The notes under the pieces: model-generated
The model's input: the letters and a program-made list of their open reading frames with translations, nothing else
What the model was told of the DNA's origin: nothing
Database searches by the model: none
NCBI GenBank assembly: GCA_007125435.1
Contig: SLDF01000360.1
Coordinates: 1 to 6,108, forward strand
Direction: 5' to 3'
DNA length: 6,108 bases
Origin: Saprospiraceae bacterium
Lineage (GTDB): Bacteria > Bacteroidota > Bacteroidia > Chitinophagales > Saprospiraceae
Part shown: positions 1 to 5,889 of the stretch, one piece after another
How the letters are laid out: each line of letters begins with the position of its first letter
Numbering within the stretch: the first letter of the stretch is position 1
Program-made: the position numbers and the translations under genes

Positions 1-187
1 ATTTTGAAGCCATTTACTCACGCTATTTTGTTTTCTTTATTTGTGTTCGTGAATCTCCTTCGTCGATTTTAAGCCGTAATACCCGCCTGCTGCCATCGAC
101 AGGTGGCGGGCAGGGATTTTCCAATCCATAATTCGGGTTCAAGGCCAAGATGATAACGACACATTTCACCAAACCCTGTCCTACCAC
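1..187. other. Gene-free left edge with a palindromic element
   Basis: No convincing gene is visible in this stretch, which lies beyond the dnaK terminator. A plus-strand frame open at the left edge stops at 70-72 (about 23 codons) and has no recognisable family features. A 31-codon ATG-started minus-strand frame (69-164) also exists but runs straight through the GC-rich palindrome at 82-114. Both are best treated as chance frames. The stretch looks like an intergenic spacer carrying a repeat-like palindrome. Confidence 0.5.
82..114. repeat. GC-rich imperfect palindrome (REP-like)
   Basis: CCCGCC at 82-87 is the reverse complement of GGCGGG at 105-110. An alternative pairing uses CCTG (86-89) with CAGG (100-103) inside CCCG (82-85) and CGGG (107-110). 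CCTGC (86-90) can also pair with GCAGG (110-114). The element is far richer in G and C than its surroundings, which is typical of dispersed REP-like intergenic palindromes. Only one copy is present, so the repeat assignment is inference. It lacks a T tract and is not a terminator. Confidence 0.45.
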
Positions 188-226
188 AAAAAAAAGAGAC
201 ATAGATTGCTCTACATCTCTTTTTTC
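188..226 (-). terminator. Intrinsic terminator of dnaK
   Basis: Read on the minus strand, about 28 bp after the dnaK stop codon, a 10-bp perfect stem is formed by plus-strand positions 190-199 (AAAAAAGAGA) and 216-225 (TCTCTTTTTT). Three further pairs (TAG 202-204 with CTA 211-213) extend it beyond two mismatches. The minus-strand transcript ends in a run of eight U residues (complement of 188-195). The A and T runs on opposite sides would let it work in both directions, but no plus-strand gene is visible to its left. Confidence 0.8.
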
Positions 227-253
227 TCAAACTAAATTAATTATGAATACTAC

Positions 254-2176
254 TTACTTCTTGTCATCCACTTCTTCGAATTCGACGTCTGTCACGTCTT
301 CACCTTCGCCATTTGATTGACTGGCGTCTGCTCCGGGATCTGCTCCTGCAGCCGCATCAGCTCCGCCAGCTTCTTGTGTGGCTTTGTAAAGCTCCTCACT
401 AGCCGCAGTCCATGCCGTATTGAGTGCTTCAGTGGCTTTTTCGATTCTGTCCATATCCTGAGCAGCATGGGCTTCTTTCAGCTCCTTTGCAGCTGACTCG
501 ATAGGCTCTTTTTTCTCTGCCGGGATCTTATCACCGTAGTCTTTAAGTTGTTTTTCTGTCTGGAATACGAGTGAATCAGCAGCGTTTAACTTATCAACCT
601 TCTCACGTTCTTTCTTGTCTTGCTCGGCATTAGCTGTAGCCTCATTTTTCATGCGCTCGATCTCCTCTTTGGATAGACCTGTGCTAGCCTCGATCCGGAT
701 ATCTTGCTTCTTACCTGTACCTTTATCCATAGCAGACACATTAAGTATACCATTGGCATCTATATCAAATGACACTTCGATCTGAGGTACTCCTCTTGGC
801 GCCGGCGGTATACCGTCTAAGATGAATCGTCCTACTGAGCGATTATCTTTTGCCATTGGACGCTCACCTTGTAGTATGTGAATCTCCACTGATGGCTGGT
901 TGTCAGCTGCCGTAGAGTATATCTTTGATTTCTTGGTCGGTATGGTCGAATTGGCCTCGATAACGACGTCATATACACCTCCCATAGTCTCAATACCAAA
1001 AGATAATGGCGTCACATCCAATAGTAGAACATCCTGTACATCTCCGCTCAACACACCACCCTGGATAGATGCACCTACTGCTACCACTTCATCAGGATTG
1101 ACACTTCTGTTTGGCTTCTTATTGAAAAATTTCTCAACAGCTTCCTGTATCTTTGGGATTCTAGTAGAACCCCCTACTAATATAACCTCGTCAATATCAG
1201 ATACCGACATACCTGCATCTTGCAATGCCTTTTTGCATGGCTCCAGTGTTCGCTGAACAAGGTCATCTGCCAATTGCTCAAATTTTGCTCTTGTTATCTT
1301 CAAGACTAAGTGCTTTGGCACACCATCTACTGCTGTGATATATGGCAGGTTGACTTCGGTTTCTGTAGATGCTGATAACTCTATCTTAGCTTTCTCAGCT
1401 GCATCTTTTAGTCTTTGAAGTGCCATAGGGTCTTTTCGTAGATCCATGTTTTCCTGAGCCTTAAACTCATCAGCCAGATAGTTGATTAATACACGGTCAA
1501 AGTCATCACCTCCTAGGTGCGTATCTCCATTTGTACTTTTCACTTCAAATACACCGTCTCCCAATTCCAGGATAGATATGTCAAATGTTCCACCACCTAA
1601 GTCATAAACTGCTACTGTAGCATCTTCTCCTTTTTTGTCCAAACCGTATGCCAGCGCTGCTGCTGTCGGCTCGTTGATGATTCTACTAATTTTCAATCCG
1701 GCAATTTCTCCGGCTTCCTTAGTTGCTTGTCTCTGAGAGTCGTTGAAGTAAGCTGGTACGGTTACAACAGCTTCTTTGACCTCACTTCCGAGATAATCTT
1801 CTGCTACCTTCTTCATCTTCTGAAGAACCATTGCAGATATTTCCTGAGGTGTATATTGACGGTCATCAATGACTACACGTACTGTATCATTGTCGCCTTT
1901 CGCTAATTTATAGGATGAGTTTTCGATTTCACCAGATACTTCTGAGAAACGCTGTCCCATAAATCTTTTGATTGACGATACGGTACGAGCCGGATTGGTA
2001 ATGGCCTGCCTCTTAGCAGAGTCTCCTACTCTTCTTTCTCCGTTGTCCATAAATCCGACTACCGATGGTGTAGTTCTCTTTCCTTCGTCATTTGGAATGA
2101 CGACAGGTTCATTACCTTCCATCACGGCTACGCATGAATTGGTAGTACCTAAGTCTATACCTATTATTTTGCTCAT
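254..2176 (-). CDS. dnaK: Molecular chaperone DnaK (Hsp70)
   Basis: Cytosolic ATP-dependent Hsp70 chaperone that binds exposed hydrophobic peptides and releases them in a cycle driven by DnaJ and GrpE. At 640 residues it is full length. Visible motifs are the first phosphate loop IDLGTTNSC (7-15), catalytic-type Lys70, NEPTAAALAYG (168-178), the second phosphate loop YDLGGGTFD (191-199, with Thr197), the adenosine motif VGGSTRIPK (334-342), the interdomain linker VLLLDVTP (383-390), the substrate-binding beta domain (about 390-500), a helical lid, an Ala/Gly-rich tail and the C-terminal EEVDDKK. The start at 2176 gives the canonical MSKIIGIDLGTT; an in-frame ATG at 2215 would add 13 residues that do not fit the family. 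The gene stands alone without grpE or dnaJ beside it. It has an A/T-rich leader without a Shine-Dalgarno sequence, an intrinsic terminator downstream and a palindrome (2303-2315) upstream. Confidence 0.98.
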   Translation of the reverse strand: MSKIIGIDLGTTNSCVAVMEGNEPVVIPNDEGKRTTPSVVGFMDNGERRVGDSAKRQAITNPARTVSSIKRFMGQRFSEVSGEIENSSYKLAKGDNDTVRVVIDDRQYTPQEISAMVLQKMKKVAEDYLGSEVKEAVVTVPAYFNDSQRQATKEAGEIAGLKISRIINEPTAAALAYGLDKKGEDATVAVYDLGGGTFDISILELGDGVFEVKSTNGDTHLGGDDFDRVLINYLADEFKAQENMDLRKDPMALQRLKDAAEKAKIELSASTETEVNLPYITAVDGVPKHLVLKITRAKFEQLADDLVQRTLEPCKKALQDAGMSVSDIDEVILVGGSTRIPKIQEAVEKFFNKKPNRSVNPDEVVAVGASIQGGVLSGDVQDVLLLDVTPLSFGIETMGGVYDVVIEANSTIPTKKSKIYSTAADNQPSVEIHILQGERPMAKDNRSVGRFILDGIPPAPRGVPQIEVSFDIDANGILNVSAMDKGTGKKQDIRIEASTGLSKEEIERMKNEATANAEQDKKEREKVDKLNAADSLVFQTEKQLKDYGDKIPAEKKEPIESAAKELKEAHAAQDMDRIEKATEALNTAWTAASEELYKATQEAGGADAAAGADPGADASQSNGEGEDVTDVEFEEVDDKK

Positions 2177-2302
2177 ATTATATAAGATTTTCGATTTTGA
2201 ATGAATACACTCCATTACTTACAATACACATGCCATCCAATAGAAAGCTCCCCATTACTGCCATTTTGTATCATATTTGGAGCATGAGGTGAAAGTTTAA
2301 CA

Positions 2303-2315
2303 TGACAGAATGTCA
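2303..2315 (-). promoter_or_regulatory. Perfect palindrome upstream of dnaK, candidate operator
   Basis: TGACA-GAA-TGTCA is a perfect 5+3+5 inverted repeat centred about 133 bp upstream of the dnaK ATG and about 30 bp after the cvfB stop. Its size and symmetry fit a binding site for a dimeric regulator. It is not CIRCE (TTAGCACTC-N9-GAGTGCTAA), the classical HrcA operator, which I do not find in this gap. A regulatory role in dnaK heat-shock control is inference from position. No clear TAnnTTTG -7 element could be placed next to it; the closest is TAAACTTT just downstream on the minus strand. Confidence 0.4.
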
Positions 2316-2343
2316 AATCAAGTACCAAAGGGTGGAGAAAAGG

Positions 2344-3189
2344 TTATTGATTTAGCCTCAGGCGAATACCGTCGTCCTCTAAAGTTATGAGGCGATCTTT
2401 ATACAATAAGCCTACAGCCTTTTTAAATGCTTTTTTACTCATCTGGAGCTTGTCATAAATAAGAGCCGGGTCGCTCTTGTCGTGCAAAGGTAGATACCCG
2501 TTATTACTTTGAAGTGCGGCAATAATTTGATCAGCCGTCTTATTGGTGTGGATATAGCCGGATCGTCTAAGGCTGAGGTCGATGTTATAATCCTCACGCA
2601 CTTTCTTTATGTAGGCAGTCTTTCGGTCACCAATAGATAGTGGCTCGAATACTTCATTGTCATAGAGAAGGCCTTTGTACTCGGGAAGTATGATGGCATT
2701 CCAACCTAGGTTGCTTTTACGATAGATGATGATATCAACTGCTTCCTCTTCTTCGAATGGTTGATGCTCTTCACTGACATCAGCCAGATAACGCTCTACG
2801 TACATGGTGGACACCAGTCGATTAGTCATATCATCGATATAAATGTAAACAACGATACGGTCGCCTGCCTTTACGTCTCTGCTCTGCTCTTTGTATGGTA
2901 ATAAGACTTCTTTGGCTATACCTATACTGACAAAGGCACCTACTGGATTGACAGACACCACTTCGACGACGGCAAAGGAATCTGCCTCTGCAAATGGCAA
3001 ATGCATGGTCGCTATAGACCTTGATTTACTATCTGTATACACAAAGACATCAACCTCGAGCGATCGATCCAATTGATCGGTTGCCAAACTGTACGGCAAT
3101 AATACATCATCACCTTCATCATCTACAAGGAAGTACCCCGCATCAGTAATTCTATCGACGGTAAGTGTTTGTATTTTGCCGAATTGCAT
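2344..3189 (-). CDS. cvfB: S1-domain RNA-binding protein of the CvfB/YitL family
   Basis: Predicted cytosolic RNA-binding protein of 281 residues, matching the usual length of CvfB (conserved virulence factor B, YitL in Bacillus). Family architecture is three S1-like OB folds followed by a C-terminal winged helix. Here the repeats appear at about 1-62 (GKIQTLTV...GYFLVDDEGDDVLLP), 68-132 (VEVVSVNPVGAFVSIG...EVLLPYKEQ) and 148-210 (WNAIILPEYKGLLYDNEVF...GDRKTAYIKKVRED). The winged helix at about 217-281 contains GYLPLHDKSDP and MSKKAFKKAVGLLYKDRLI. An acidic stretch, EEHQPFEEEE (140-149), links S1 domains 2 and 3. In staphylococci the family affects virulence-gene expression; its role in Bacteroidota is not established, and regulation of RNA stability or translation is inference. 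The ATG at 3189 opens the first S1 fold without extra residues. There is no Shine-Dalgarno sequence. Its 3' end lies 167 bp before dnaK. Confidence 0.88.
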   Translation of the reverse strand: MQFGKIQTLTVDRITDAGYFLVDDEGDDVLLPYSLATDQLDRSLEVDVFVYTDSKSRSIATMHLPFAEADSFAVVEVVSVNPVGAFVSIGIAKEVLLPYKEQSRDVKAGDRIVVYIYIDDMTNRLVSTMYVERYLADVSEEHQPFEEEEAVDIIIYRKSNLGWNAIILPEYKGLLYDNEVFEPLSIGDRKTAYIKKVREDYNIDLSLRRSGYIHTNKTADQIIAALQSNNGYLPLHDKSDPALIYDKLQMSKKAFKKAVGLLYKDRLITLEDDGIRLRLNQ

Positions 3190-3217
3190 GACAATAATGG
3201 ATTTCAGATTGGAAGAA

Positions 3218-3255
3218 ATGCATGTCCTTTTGTTATTTCACAAAAAGACATGCAT
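3218..3255. other. 15-bp stem-loop before cvfB
   Basis: Arms 3218-3232 and 3241-3255 are inverted copies with one non-matching pair (3227/3246), around an 8-nt loop. That pair is C-A in a plus-strand transcript but G-U in a minus-strand one, so the minus-strand hairpin is uninterrupted. It ends about 29 bp upstream of the cvfB ATG. On the minus strand it is followed by TTTCTTCC, only a weak U tract, and on the plus strand by ATTATTTTTT after a short gap. It could be a weak terminator for usp, a 5' leader structure of cvfB or a protein-binding site; the sequence does not decide. Confidence 0.6.
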
Positions 3256-3267
3256 CGATTATTTTTT

Positions 3268-3303
3268 ATAATGTCATGACTAGATGTCCGGTCATGACAT
3301 TAT
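3268..3303. other. 13-bp perfect stem-loop just after the usp stop
   Basis: Arms 3268-3280 (ATAATGTCATGAC) and 3291-3303 (GTCATGACATTAT) are perfect inverted copies around a 10-nt loop. Each arm also holds the self-complementary octamer GTCATGAC. It starts 14 bp beyond the usp stop codon on the minus strand, a normal place for a transcript-end hairpin. The minus-strand sequence that follows is A-rich, not U-rich, so it does not meet the rule for an intrinsic terminator. A role in mRNA 3'-end protection, or as an operator for cvfB, is equally possible. Confidence 0.6.
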
Positions 3304-3317
3304 CAAGGCGTGTCGAT

Positions 3318-4154
3318 TTAGCTTCTTTTGCCTTCATGAAGTACCATCAATGGAATCTCCGTATGCATAGCCAAATGCCTGGTCAAACTTCGGTGGAAGA
3401 GTGACTCAATAAAATTGTAATTTCTTCTGATCATGACCAAAAGATTAGTCGGATTATCAGCTAAAAACTCTTTTATACCTTCCTGTACATCGTCGTGATA
3501 ATTAGAGTGCATGGTCACATTTAATCCCGGAAAAAACTGATCAAAGTTCACTTCTTTGGGCTTGGCATCAACCATTTTGTCTTCATAAGGGTCTATTACA
3601 TGCAAGACTCTAATATCGGCGCTGTGGACTTTACAAATCTCATTCAATACATAGAAGTCTACTCTTGTCTCTAAATCAGTAGAAAAGTCAGCACAAACCG
3701 TAGCGTGCTTGTAATCAGATCTCTGGTAGTTTTCAGGCACTGCAATAACAGGTCTATCAATATTTCTAATGATATTGGCGGTATTAGACCCAAGGAGTGC
3801 AGCCTTAAGACCTGTAGCACCTTTTGTACCCATAACCACGAGGTCAATATTTTCAGAGTCGCACATGAGATCAATGGTCACTAACAAATCACCATGAACT
3901 GCCTTTGTGGTCACTTGTATGCCACTGAGATCAAGCTCATCATTCATCTTTTTCAATATCTGCTGTAAACCACTCTCTGCACTTTCTTTCAATATTTCTT
4001 TCATAGAGAGGAGTACAGTCTGGTTACTGTAGGGCAATGTATAGGCATTCAAAACGATGAGCTCTGCTCCGGTACGCTTAGCCATATCCGCAGCGTAGCT
4101 GATGGACTTCCATGAATTGGTTGAAAAATCTGTTGGTGCTAAAATCTTCTTCAT
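3318..4154 (-). CDS. Tandem-domain universal stress protein (UspA family)
   Basis: Cytosolic protein of 278 residues made of two Usp (Rossmann-like) domains, the common tandem form. Domain 1 (about 1-141) starts MKKILAPTDFS with the conserved Asp9 and carries the ATP-binding signature G-x2-G-x9-G-S at Gly109, Gly112, Gly122 and Ser123, followed by RPVIAVP. Domain 2 (about 148-274) keeps the strand pattern (ATVCADFSTD, IRVLHVID, LLVMIRR, IPLMVLHEG) but has no glycine signature; the matching stretch reads MIRRNYNFIESLFHRSLTRH. Domain 1 therefore probably binds ATP and domain 2 does not. Proteins of this family assist survival under starvation, redox or other stress, usually without a defined reaction. 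The ATG at 4154 gives the exact family N-terminus. It is 128 bp upstream of cvfB, with two stem-loops between them. Confidence 0.93.
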   Translation of the reverse strand: MKKILAPTDFSTNSWKSISYAADMAKRTGAELIVLNAYTLPYSNQTVLLSMKEILKESAESGLQQILKKMNDELDLSGIQVTTKAVHGDLLVTIDLMCDSENIDLVVMGTKGATGLKAALLGSNTANIIRNIDRPVIAVPENYQRSDYKHATVCADFSTDLETRVDFYVLNEICKVHSADIRVLHVIDPYEDKMVDAKPKEVNFDQFFPGLNVTMHSNYHDDVQEGIKEFLADNPTNLLVMIRRNYNFIESLFHRSLTRHLAMHTEIPLMVLHEGKRS

Positions 4155-4162
4155 AAAATACT

Positions 4163-4444
4163 TTAATGTTTACTGTAATTCAATGCTAGAAAAGGACACT
4201 TGCCTTTGATGAAGACTTCCATTCTGCTGCACAATTCGAAAGATAACTTTACCTCATCTAGTGCATTCATTGATCGAAAATCTCGGGGCATGTATTCCAC
4301 AGCTAATATACAAAGTTTATTACTTACATCCAGACTATGGTCTTTTATTATTCGCAAAATATTTTTTGTATCAACACATAAATGTCGTGAAAGACCGCAC
4401 TACATCATCTTTGAGATATCCATTCTTCTTCCAAAAATGCTCAT
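4163..4444 (-). pseudogene. Possible small ORF interrupted by an amber codon
   Basis: On the minus strand an ATG at 4442-4444 opens a frame of 14 codons (MSIFGRRMDISKMM), hits TAG at 4400-4402, then continues in the same frame for 78 codons to TAA at 4163-4165. The continuation includes NKLCILAVEYMPRDF and MNALDEVKLSFELCSRMEVF and could also begin at TTG 4355-4357. The end is only 8 bp before the usp ATG, which would suit translational coupling. I do not recognise a family. A plus-strand frame of similar length overlaps it, so chance is a serious alternative. It may be a decayed gene, a TTG-started small gene or noncoding leader of usp. Confidence 0.2.
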
Positions 4445-4486
4445 AGAGAATAGATACAAGAGGCAAAGTCAGGTAAGGTAAAAGAC

Positions 4487-4557
4487 GCAAGGACGGAAGG
4501 TCGAAAGGTCGGAAGGTCGGAAAGTCTGAATGTCTGAAAGTCTGAAAGTCGAAGGTC
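4487..4557. repeat. 8-bp tandem repeat array, GGAAGGTC type
   Basis: Consecutive 8-mers run in phase: 4487 GCAAGGAC, 4495 GGAAGGTC, 4503 GAAAGGTC, 4511 GGAAGGTC, 4519 GGAAAGTC, 4527 TGAATGTC, 4535 TGAAAGTC, 4543 TGAAAGTC, and a 7-mer GAAGGTC at 4551. The consensus is KGAARGTC. The array shows a gradient from GGAAGGTC at the left to TGAAAGTC at the right, as expected from local duplication and drift. It lies wholly between genes. Function is unknown; similar octamer runs are familiar to me from Bacteroidota intergenic DNA, which is recollection, not a search. Confidence 0.9.
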
Positions 4558-4561
4558 TTAG

Positions 4562-4593
4562 CGAGCTTAGGAGCTCAGGAGCGAAGGAGCTTA
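4562..4593. repeat. Second 8-bp tandem array, GGAGCTTA type
   Basis: Immediately after the first array come four in-phase 8-mers: CGAGCTTA (4562), GGAGCTCA (4570), GGAGCGAA (4578) and GGAGCTTA (4586), followed by a fainter GGTGTAGG. The period is again exactly 8 bp but the consensus differs from the first array, and the phase shifts by 3 bp between them. An 8-bp period kept across two different consensus units suggests a shared mechanism of expansion. Confidence 0.8.
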
Positions 4594-4659
4594 GGTGTAG
4601 GTATTAATTATTTGATATATTTTTTTGTAATGAAGAAGATAATCTAAGGTGTCTTTTTT

Positions 4660-4685
4660 GGTCGGAAAGTCGAAAGTCCAATGTC
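4660..4685. repeat. Remnant of the GGAAAGTC octamer array
   Basis: About 100 bp beyond the first array the units GGTC, GGAAAGTC (4664), GAAAGTC (4672) and CAATGTC (4679) reappear. They resemble the GGAAAGTC-TGAATGTC junction of the main array (4519-4534). This is probably a separated, eroded part of the same array. A purine-rich tract built of AAAAGAC/AAAAGG-like words follows (about 4690-4731), similar to the AAAAGAC word just before the main array. Confidence 0.7.
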
Positions 4686-4761
4686 ACTTTAGAAGATAAA
4701 AGACAAAAGGAAAAAGATAAAAGGATTAAGATGTGATCCAATATCAATGGGTTTTTAAATA

Positions 4762-5352
4762 TTAGCAGGTACCATATTTACTAACCATACATGAACAATA
4801 AAAATCATCAATTAGAAGCATCATCGTTGCTACTACAACTGCTCGTGCAGATGTAGACCAATCTCCTGTCATGGGACTAAGTTTTCCAGCTACATCCATA
4901 TTAACTAAAGTAGACGCAGCATAATCTATTGATTGTTCAGTACAAGGGAGTCGAGCAGAAACTGTGGCATTGGTATTGTTATTATGAGTATTTAAGTCAA
5001 TACCAAACAAAGCCCAAAAATCCTCTTGATCAAAAGAAGAATTACTAAAGCCTTTAGATTCTATAAAAGTCTGAACTTGCATATCGAGTGCCGTAGCTTT
5101 TGTTTGAATTTCAGGCATTAAAGAATCCCAAAACTGAGCAGGACTTATTTGTTCATTATTAACAGCGCTTTTGAGCTTCAAAAGCTTCTGGACAAAAGTA
5201 GGATCAGATTTGAGTTCTTCTTTCACATCATCTACAAGAGCACTTAGTACTGTTTCTTTAGAACCCGCAGAGCAAGTTGGTACATTCGCGAGAGCTATGG
5301 TATAGTGTGATAAGCAAGCTATGATAAATAATGCAGCAAGGTAATTTTTCAT
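4762..5352 (-). CDS. Secreted cysteine-containing protein of unknown function
   Basis: I do not recognise a family. The 196-residue product begins MKNYLAALFIIACLSHYTIALA, a signal peptide with Lys2, a hydrophobic core and an ALA cleavage motif before Asn23. IIAC (10-13) also resembles a lipobox, so a lipoprotein cannot be excluded, although position 13 is early. The mature part is largely helical in pattern, with lysine- and glutamate-rich stretches (about 31-65), an Asn/Thr-rich stretch (121-130), a hydrophobic segment VVVATMMLLI (172-181) and five cysteines at 27, 137, 186, 188 and 196. The protein ends in Cys-x-Cys-x7-Cys with cysteine as the last residue. The ATG at 5352 is chosen over the upstream in-frame ATG (5487) because it opens the signal peptide and lies 27 bp after a -7 promoter match. 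The gene stands between two repeat-rich gaps. Confidence 0.75.
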   Translation of the reverse strand: MKNYLAALFIIACLSHYTIALANVPTCSAGSKETVLSALVDDVKEELKSDPTFVQKLLKLKSAVNNEQISPAQFWDSLMPEIQTKATALDMQVQTFIESKGFSNSSFDQEDFWALFGIDLNTHNNNTNATVSARLPCTEQSIDYAASTLVNMDVAGKLSPMTGDWSTSARAVVVATMMLLIDDFYCSCMVSKYGTC

Positions 5353-5379
5353 ATAAACTATAGTTAGGGTTTTAATCAA

Positions 5380-5387
5380 CAAATGTA
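5380..5387 (-). promoter_or_regulatory. Bacteroidota-type -7 promoter element
   Basis: The minus strand reads TACATTTG, an exact match to the Bacteroidota primary-sigma -7 consensus TAnnTTTG, ending 27 bp before the ATG of the secreted-protein gene. A -33 TTTG-like box is less clear: TTTTG ends at 5412, which leaves a 24-bp spacer, somewhat long for the consensus. The surroundings are A/T-rich. The match favours 5352 as the true start, since the element would lie inside the gene if translation began at 5487. Confidence 0.5.
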
Positions 5388-5548
5388 AATATAAAAATGC
5401 AAAAAAAAGAACAAAACACTTGTTAACTTTCAACAACACTTTTGTCTCAATCAAGTGTACTCTTAAAGCAAAAGTAAAATATGCCAAACTTATTGATAAA
5501 ATCGGCGAGAACTATCCACATTTCCCAAAACCTTTGAATTCACTCCCC

Positions 5549-5702
5549 TTTGCTCACGTTTAACTCGCTACGCTCGCGTTTATAGCAGAGCTTCTGATGG
5601 AGAGTTTTCGGTATCTTGTGAAGGAGGAGCTTTTATCCAAATAGGACTTGAAAGCTTACGACCTCTTTCAAGTCTAAAACAGCGAAGCAATGACGGAACG
5701 GT
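5549..5702. repeat. Diverged 153-bp repeat, copy 1
   Basis: This copy is colinear with 5890-6042 at an offset of 341 bp. Strongly shared blocks are TTTGCTCACGTTTAAC, CTCGCGTTTATAGCAGAGC, GGAGCTTTTATC and ACTTGAAAG, then TTCAAG and CAGCG, ending in GAACGGT. Between the first and third blocks the copies differ freely. It carries a perfect 10-bp inverted repeat at 5645-5674. A minus-strand frame of 47 codons spans it, but the second copy does not keep that frame. It looks like one member of a dispersed repeat family; a search of the host genome would settle copy number. Confidence 0.75.
5645..5674 (-). other. Perfect 10-bp stem with 10-nt loop (copy 1)
   Basis: GACTTGAAAG (5645-5654) and CTTTCAAGTC (5665-5674) are exact reverse complements around a 10-nt spacer. 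The equivalent site in copy 2 keeps the same arm length and spacer length. It has no T tract on either strand, so it is not an intrinsic terminator. The minus strand is assigned because the substitutions in copy 2 stay pairable only in that transcript. Confidence 0.6.
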
Positions 5703-5721
5703 TCTAATAATTGTCTGAAAC

Positions 5722-5760
5722 ATGATTTATATGATTTGGGGATGACCATGATTATTGGCA
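5722..5760. repeat. Short ATGATT-rich imperfect direct repeat
   Basis: ATGATT occurs at 5722, 5731 and 5748 with a related GATGACC at 5741-5747, giving the pattern ATGATTTAT-ATGATTTGG-GGATGACC-ATGATTATT. The spacing is close to 9 bp but not exact. It directly follows copy 1 of the 153-bp repeat. I associate similar short ATGATT or AGGATT runs with Bacteroidota intergenic DNA, which is recollection only. Confidence 0.4.
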
Positions 5761-5837
5761 TTGTGGTCAGGTTGGTTTAGTTTTATCAGATAATTGACCT
5801 TACGGCAGGTAATTTATGATCTTAAGGTTTGGATTTC

Positions 5838-5850
5838 GCACCGTTGGTGC
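5838..5850. repeat. Tight GCACC-GTT-GGTGC palindrome
   Basis: Five perfect GC-rich pairs (5838-5842 with 5846-5850) close a 3-nt loop within TTTCGCACCGTTGGTGCTT. It lies between the two copies of the 153-bp element and has no T tract. It is probably a small REP-like palindrome; no second copy is present here, so this is inference. Confidence 0.4.
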
Positions 5851-5889
5851 TTGGGGTACTGATCTTCTTTTTATTTTGAAGTTAATCGG

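Larger units (their letters stand above)
4155..4761. other. 607-bp AT-rich repeat region between usp and the secreted-protein gene
   Basis: No confident gene. From left to right it holds a possible decayed small minus-strand frame (4163-4444), a GGAAGGTC-type octamer array (4487-4557), a GGAGCTTA-type octamer array (4562-4593), an AT-rich stretch with T runs, a remnant octamer array (4660-4685) and a purine-rich A/G tract (about 4690-4731). A promoter for usp should lie in the left part, but I find no full TAnnTTTG element on the minus strand; the nearest is TATTTTG at about 4355-4361. No clear terminator hairpin for the secreted-protein gene is visible in the right part. Confidence 0.55.

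Noticed and set aside
69..164. 31-codon minus-strand ORF (starts MCRYHLGLEPELW)
   Set aside because: Very short, overlaps a GC-rich palindrome, has no recognised family and no start signal.
900..1256. 118-codon plus-strand ORF
   Set aside because: Lies antisense inside the certain dnaK gene; a shadow frame.
2177..2343. CIRCE/HrcA operator upstream of dnaK
   Set aside because: No TTAGCACTC-N9-GAGTGCTAA-like sequence is found in the gap.
4200..4481. 93-codon plus-strand ORF in the usp upstream gap
   Set aside because: It is antisense to another marginal frame, runs into the octamer repeat region, and has low-complexity Ser/Ile-rich composition with no domain pattern.
4487..4593. CRISPR array
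   Set aside because: The repeats are directly abutting 8-mers without spacers, and no cas gene is present.
5353..5487. Upstream extension of the secreted protein to an ATG at 5487
   Set aside because: It would bury the signal peptide 45 residues into the protein and place the TACATTTG promoter match inside the gene.
5580..5723. 47-codon minus-strand ORF across repeat copy 1 (starts MFQTIIRTVPSLLRCF)
   Set aside because: The aligned copy 2 has in-frame TGA and TAA codons, and conserved positions follow blocks and the hairpin rather than codons. It is more likely a chance frame in a repeat.
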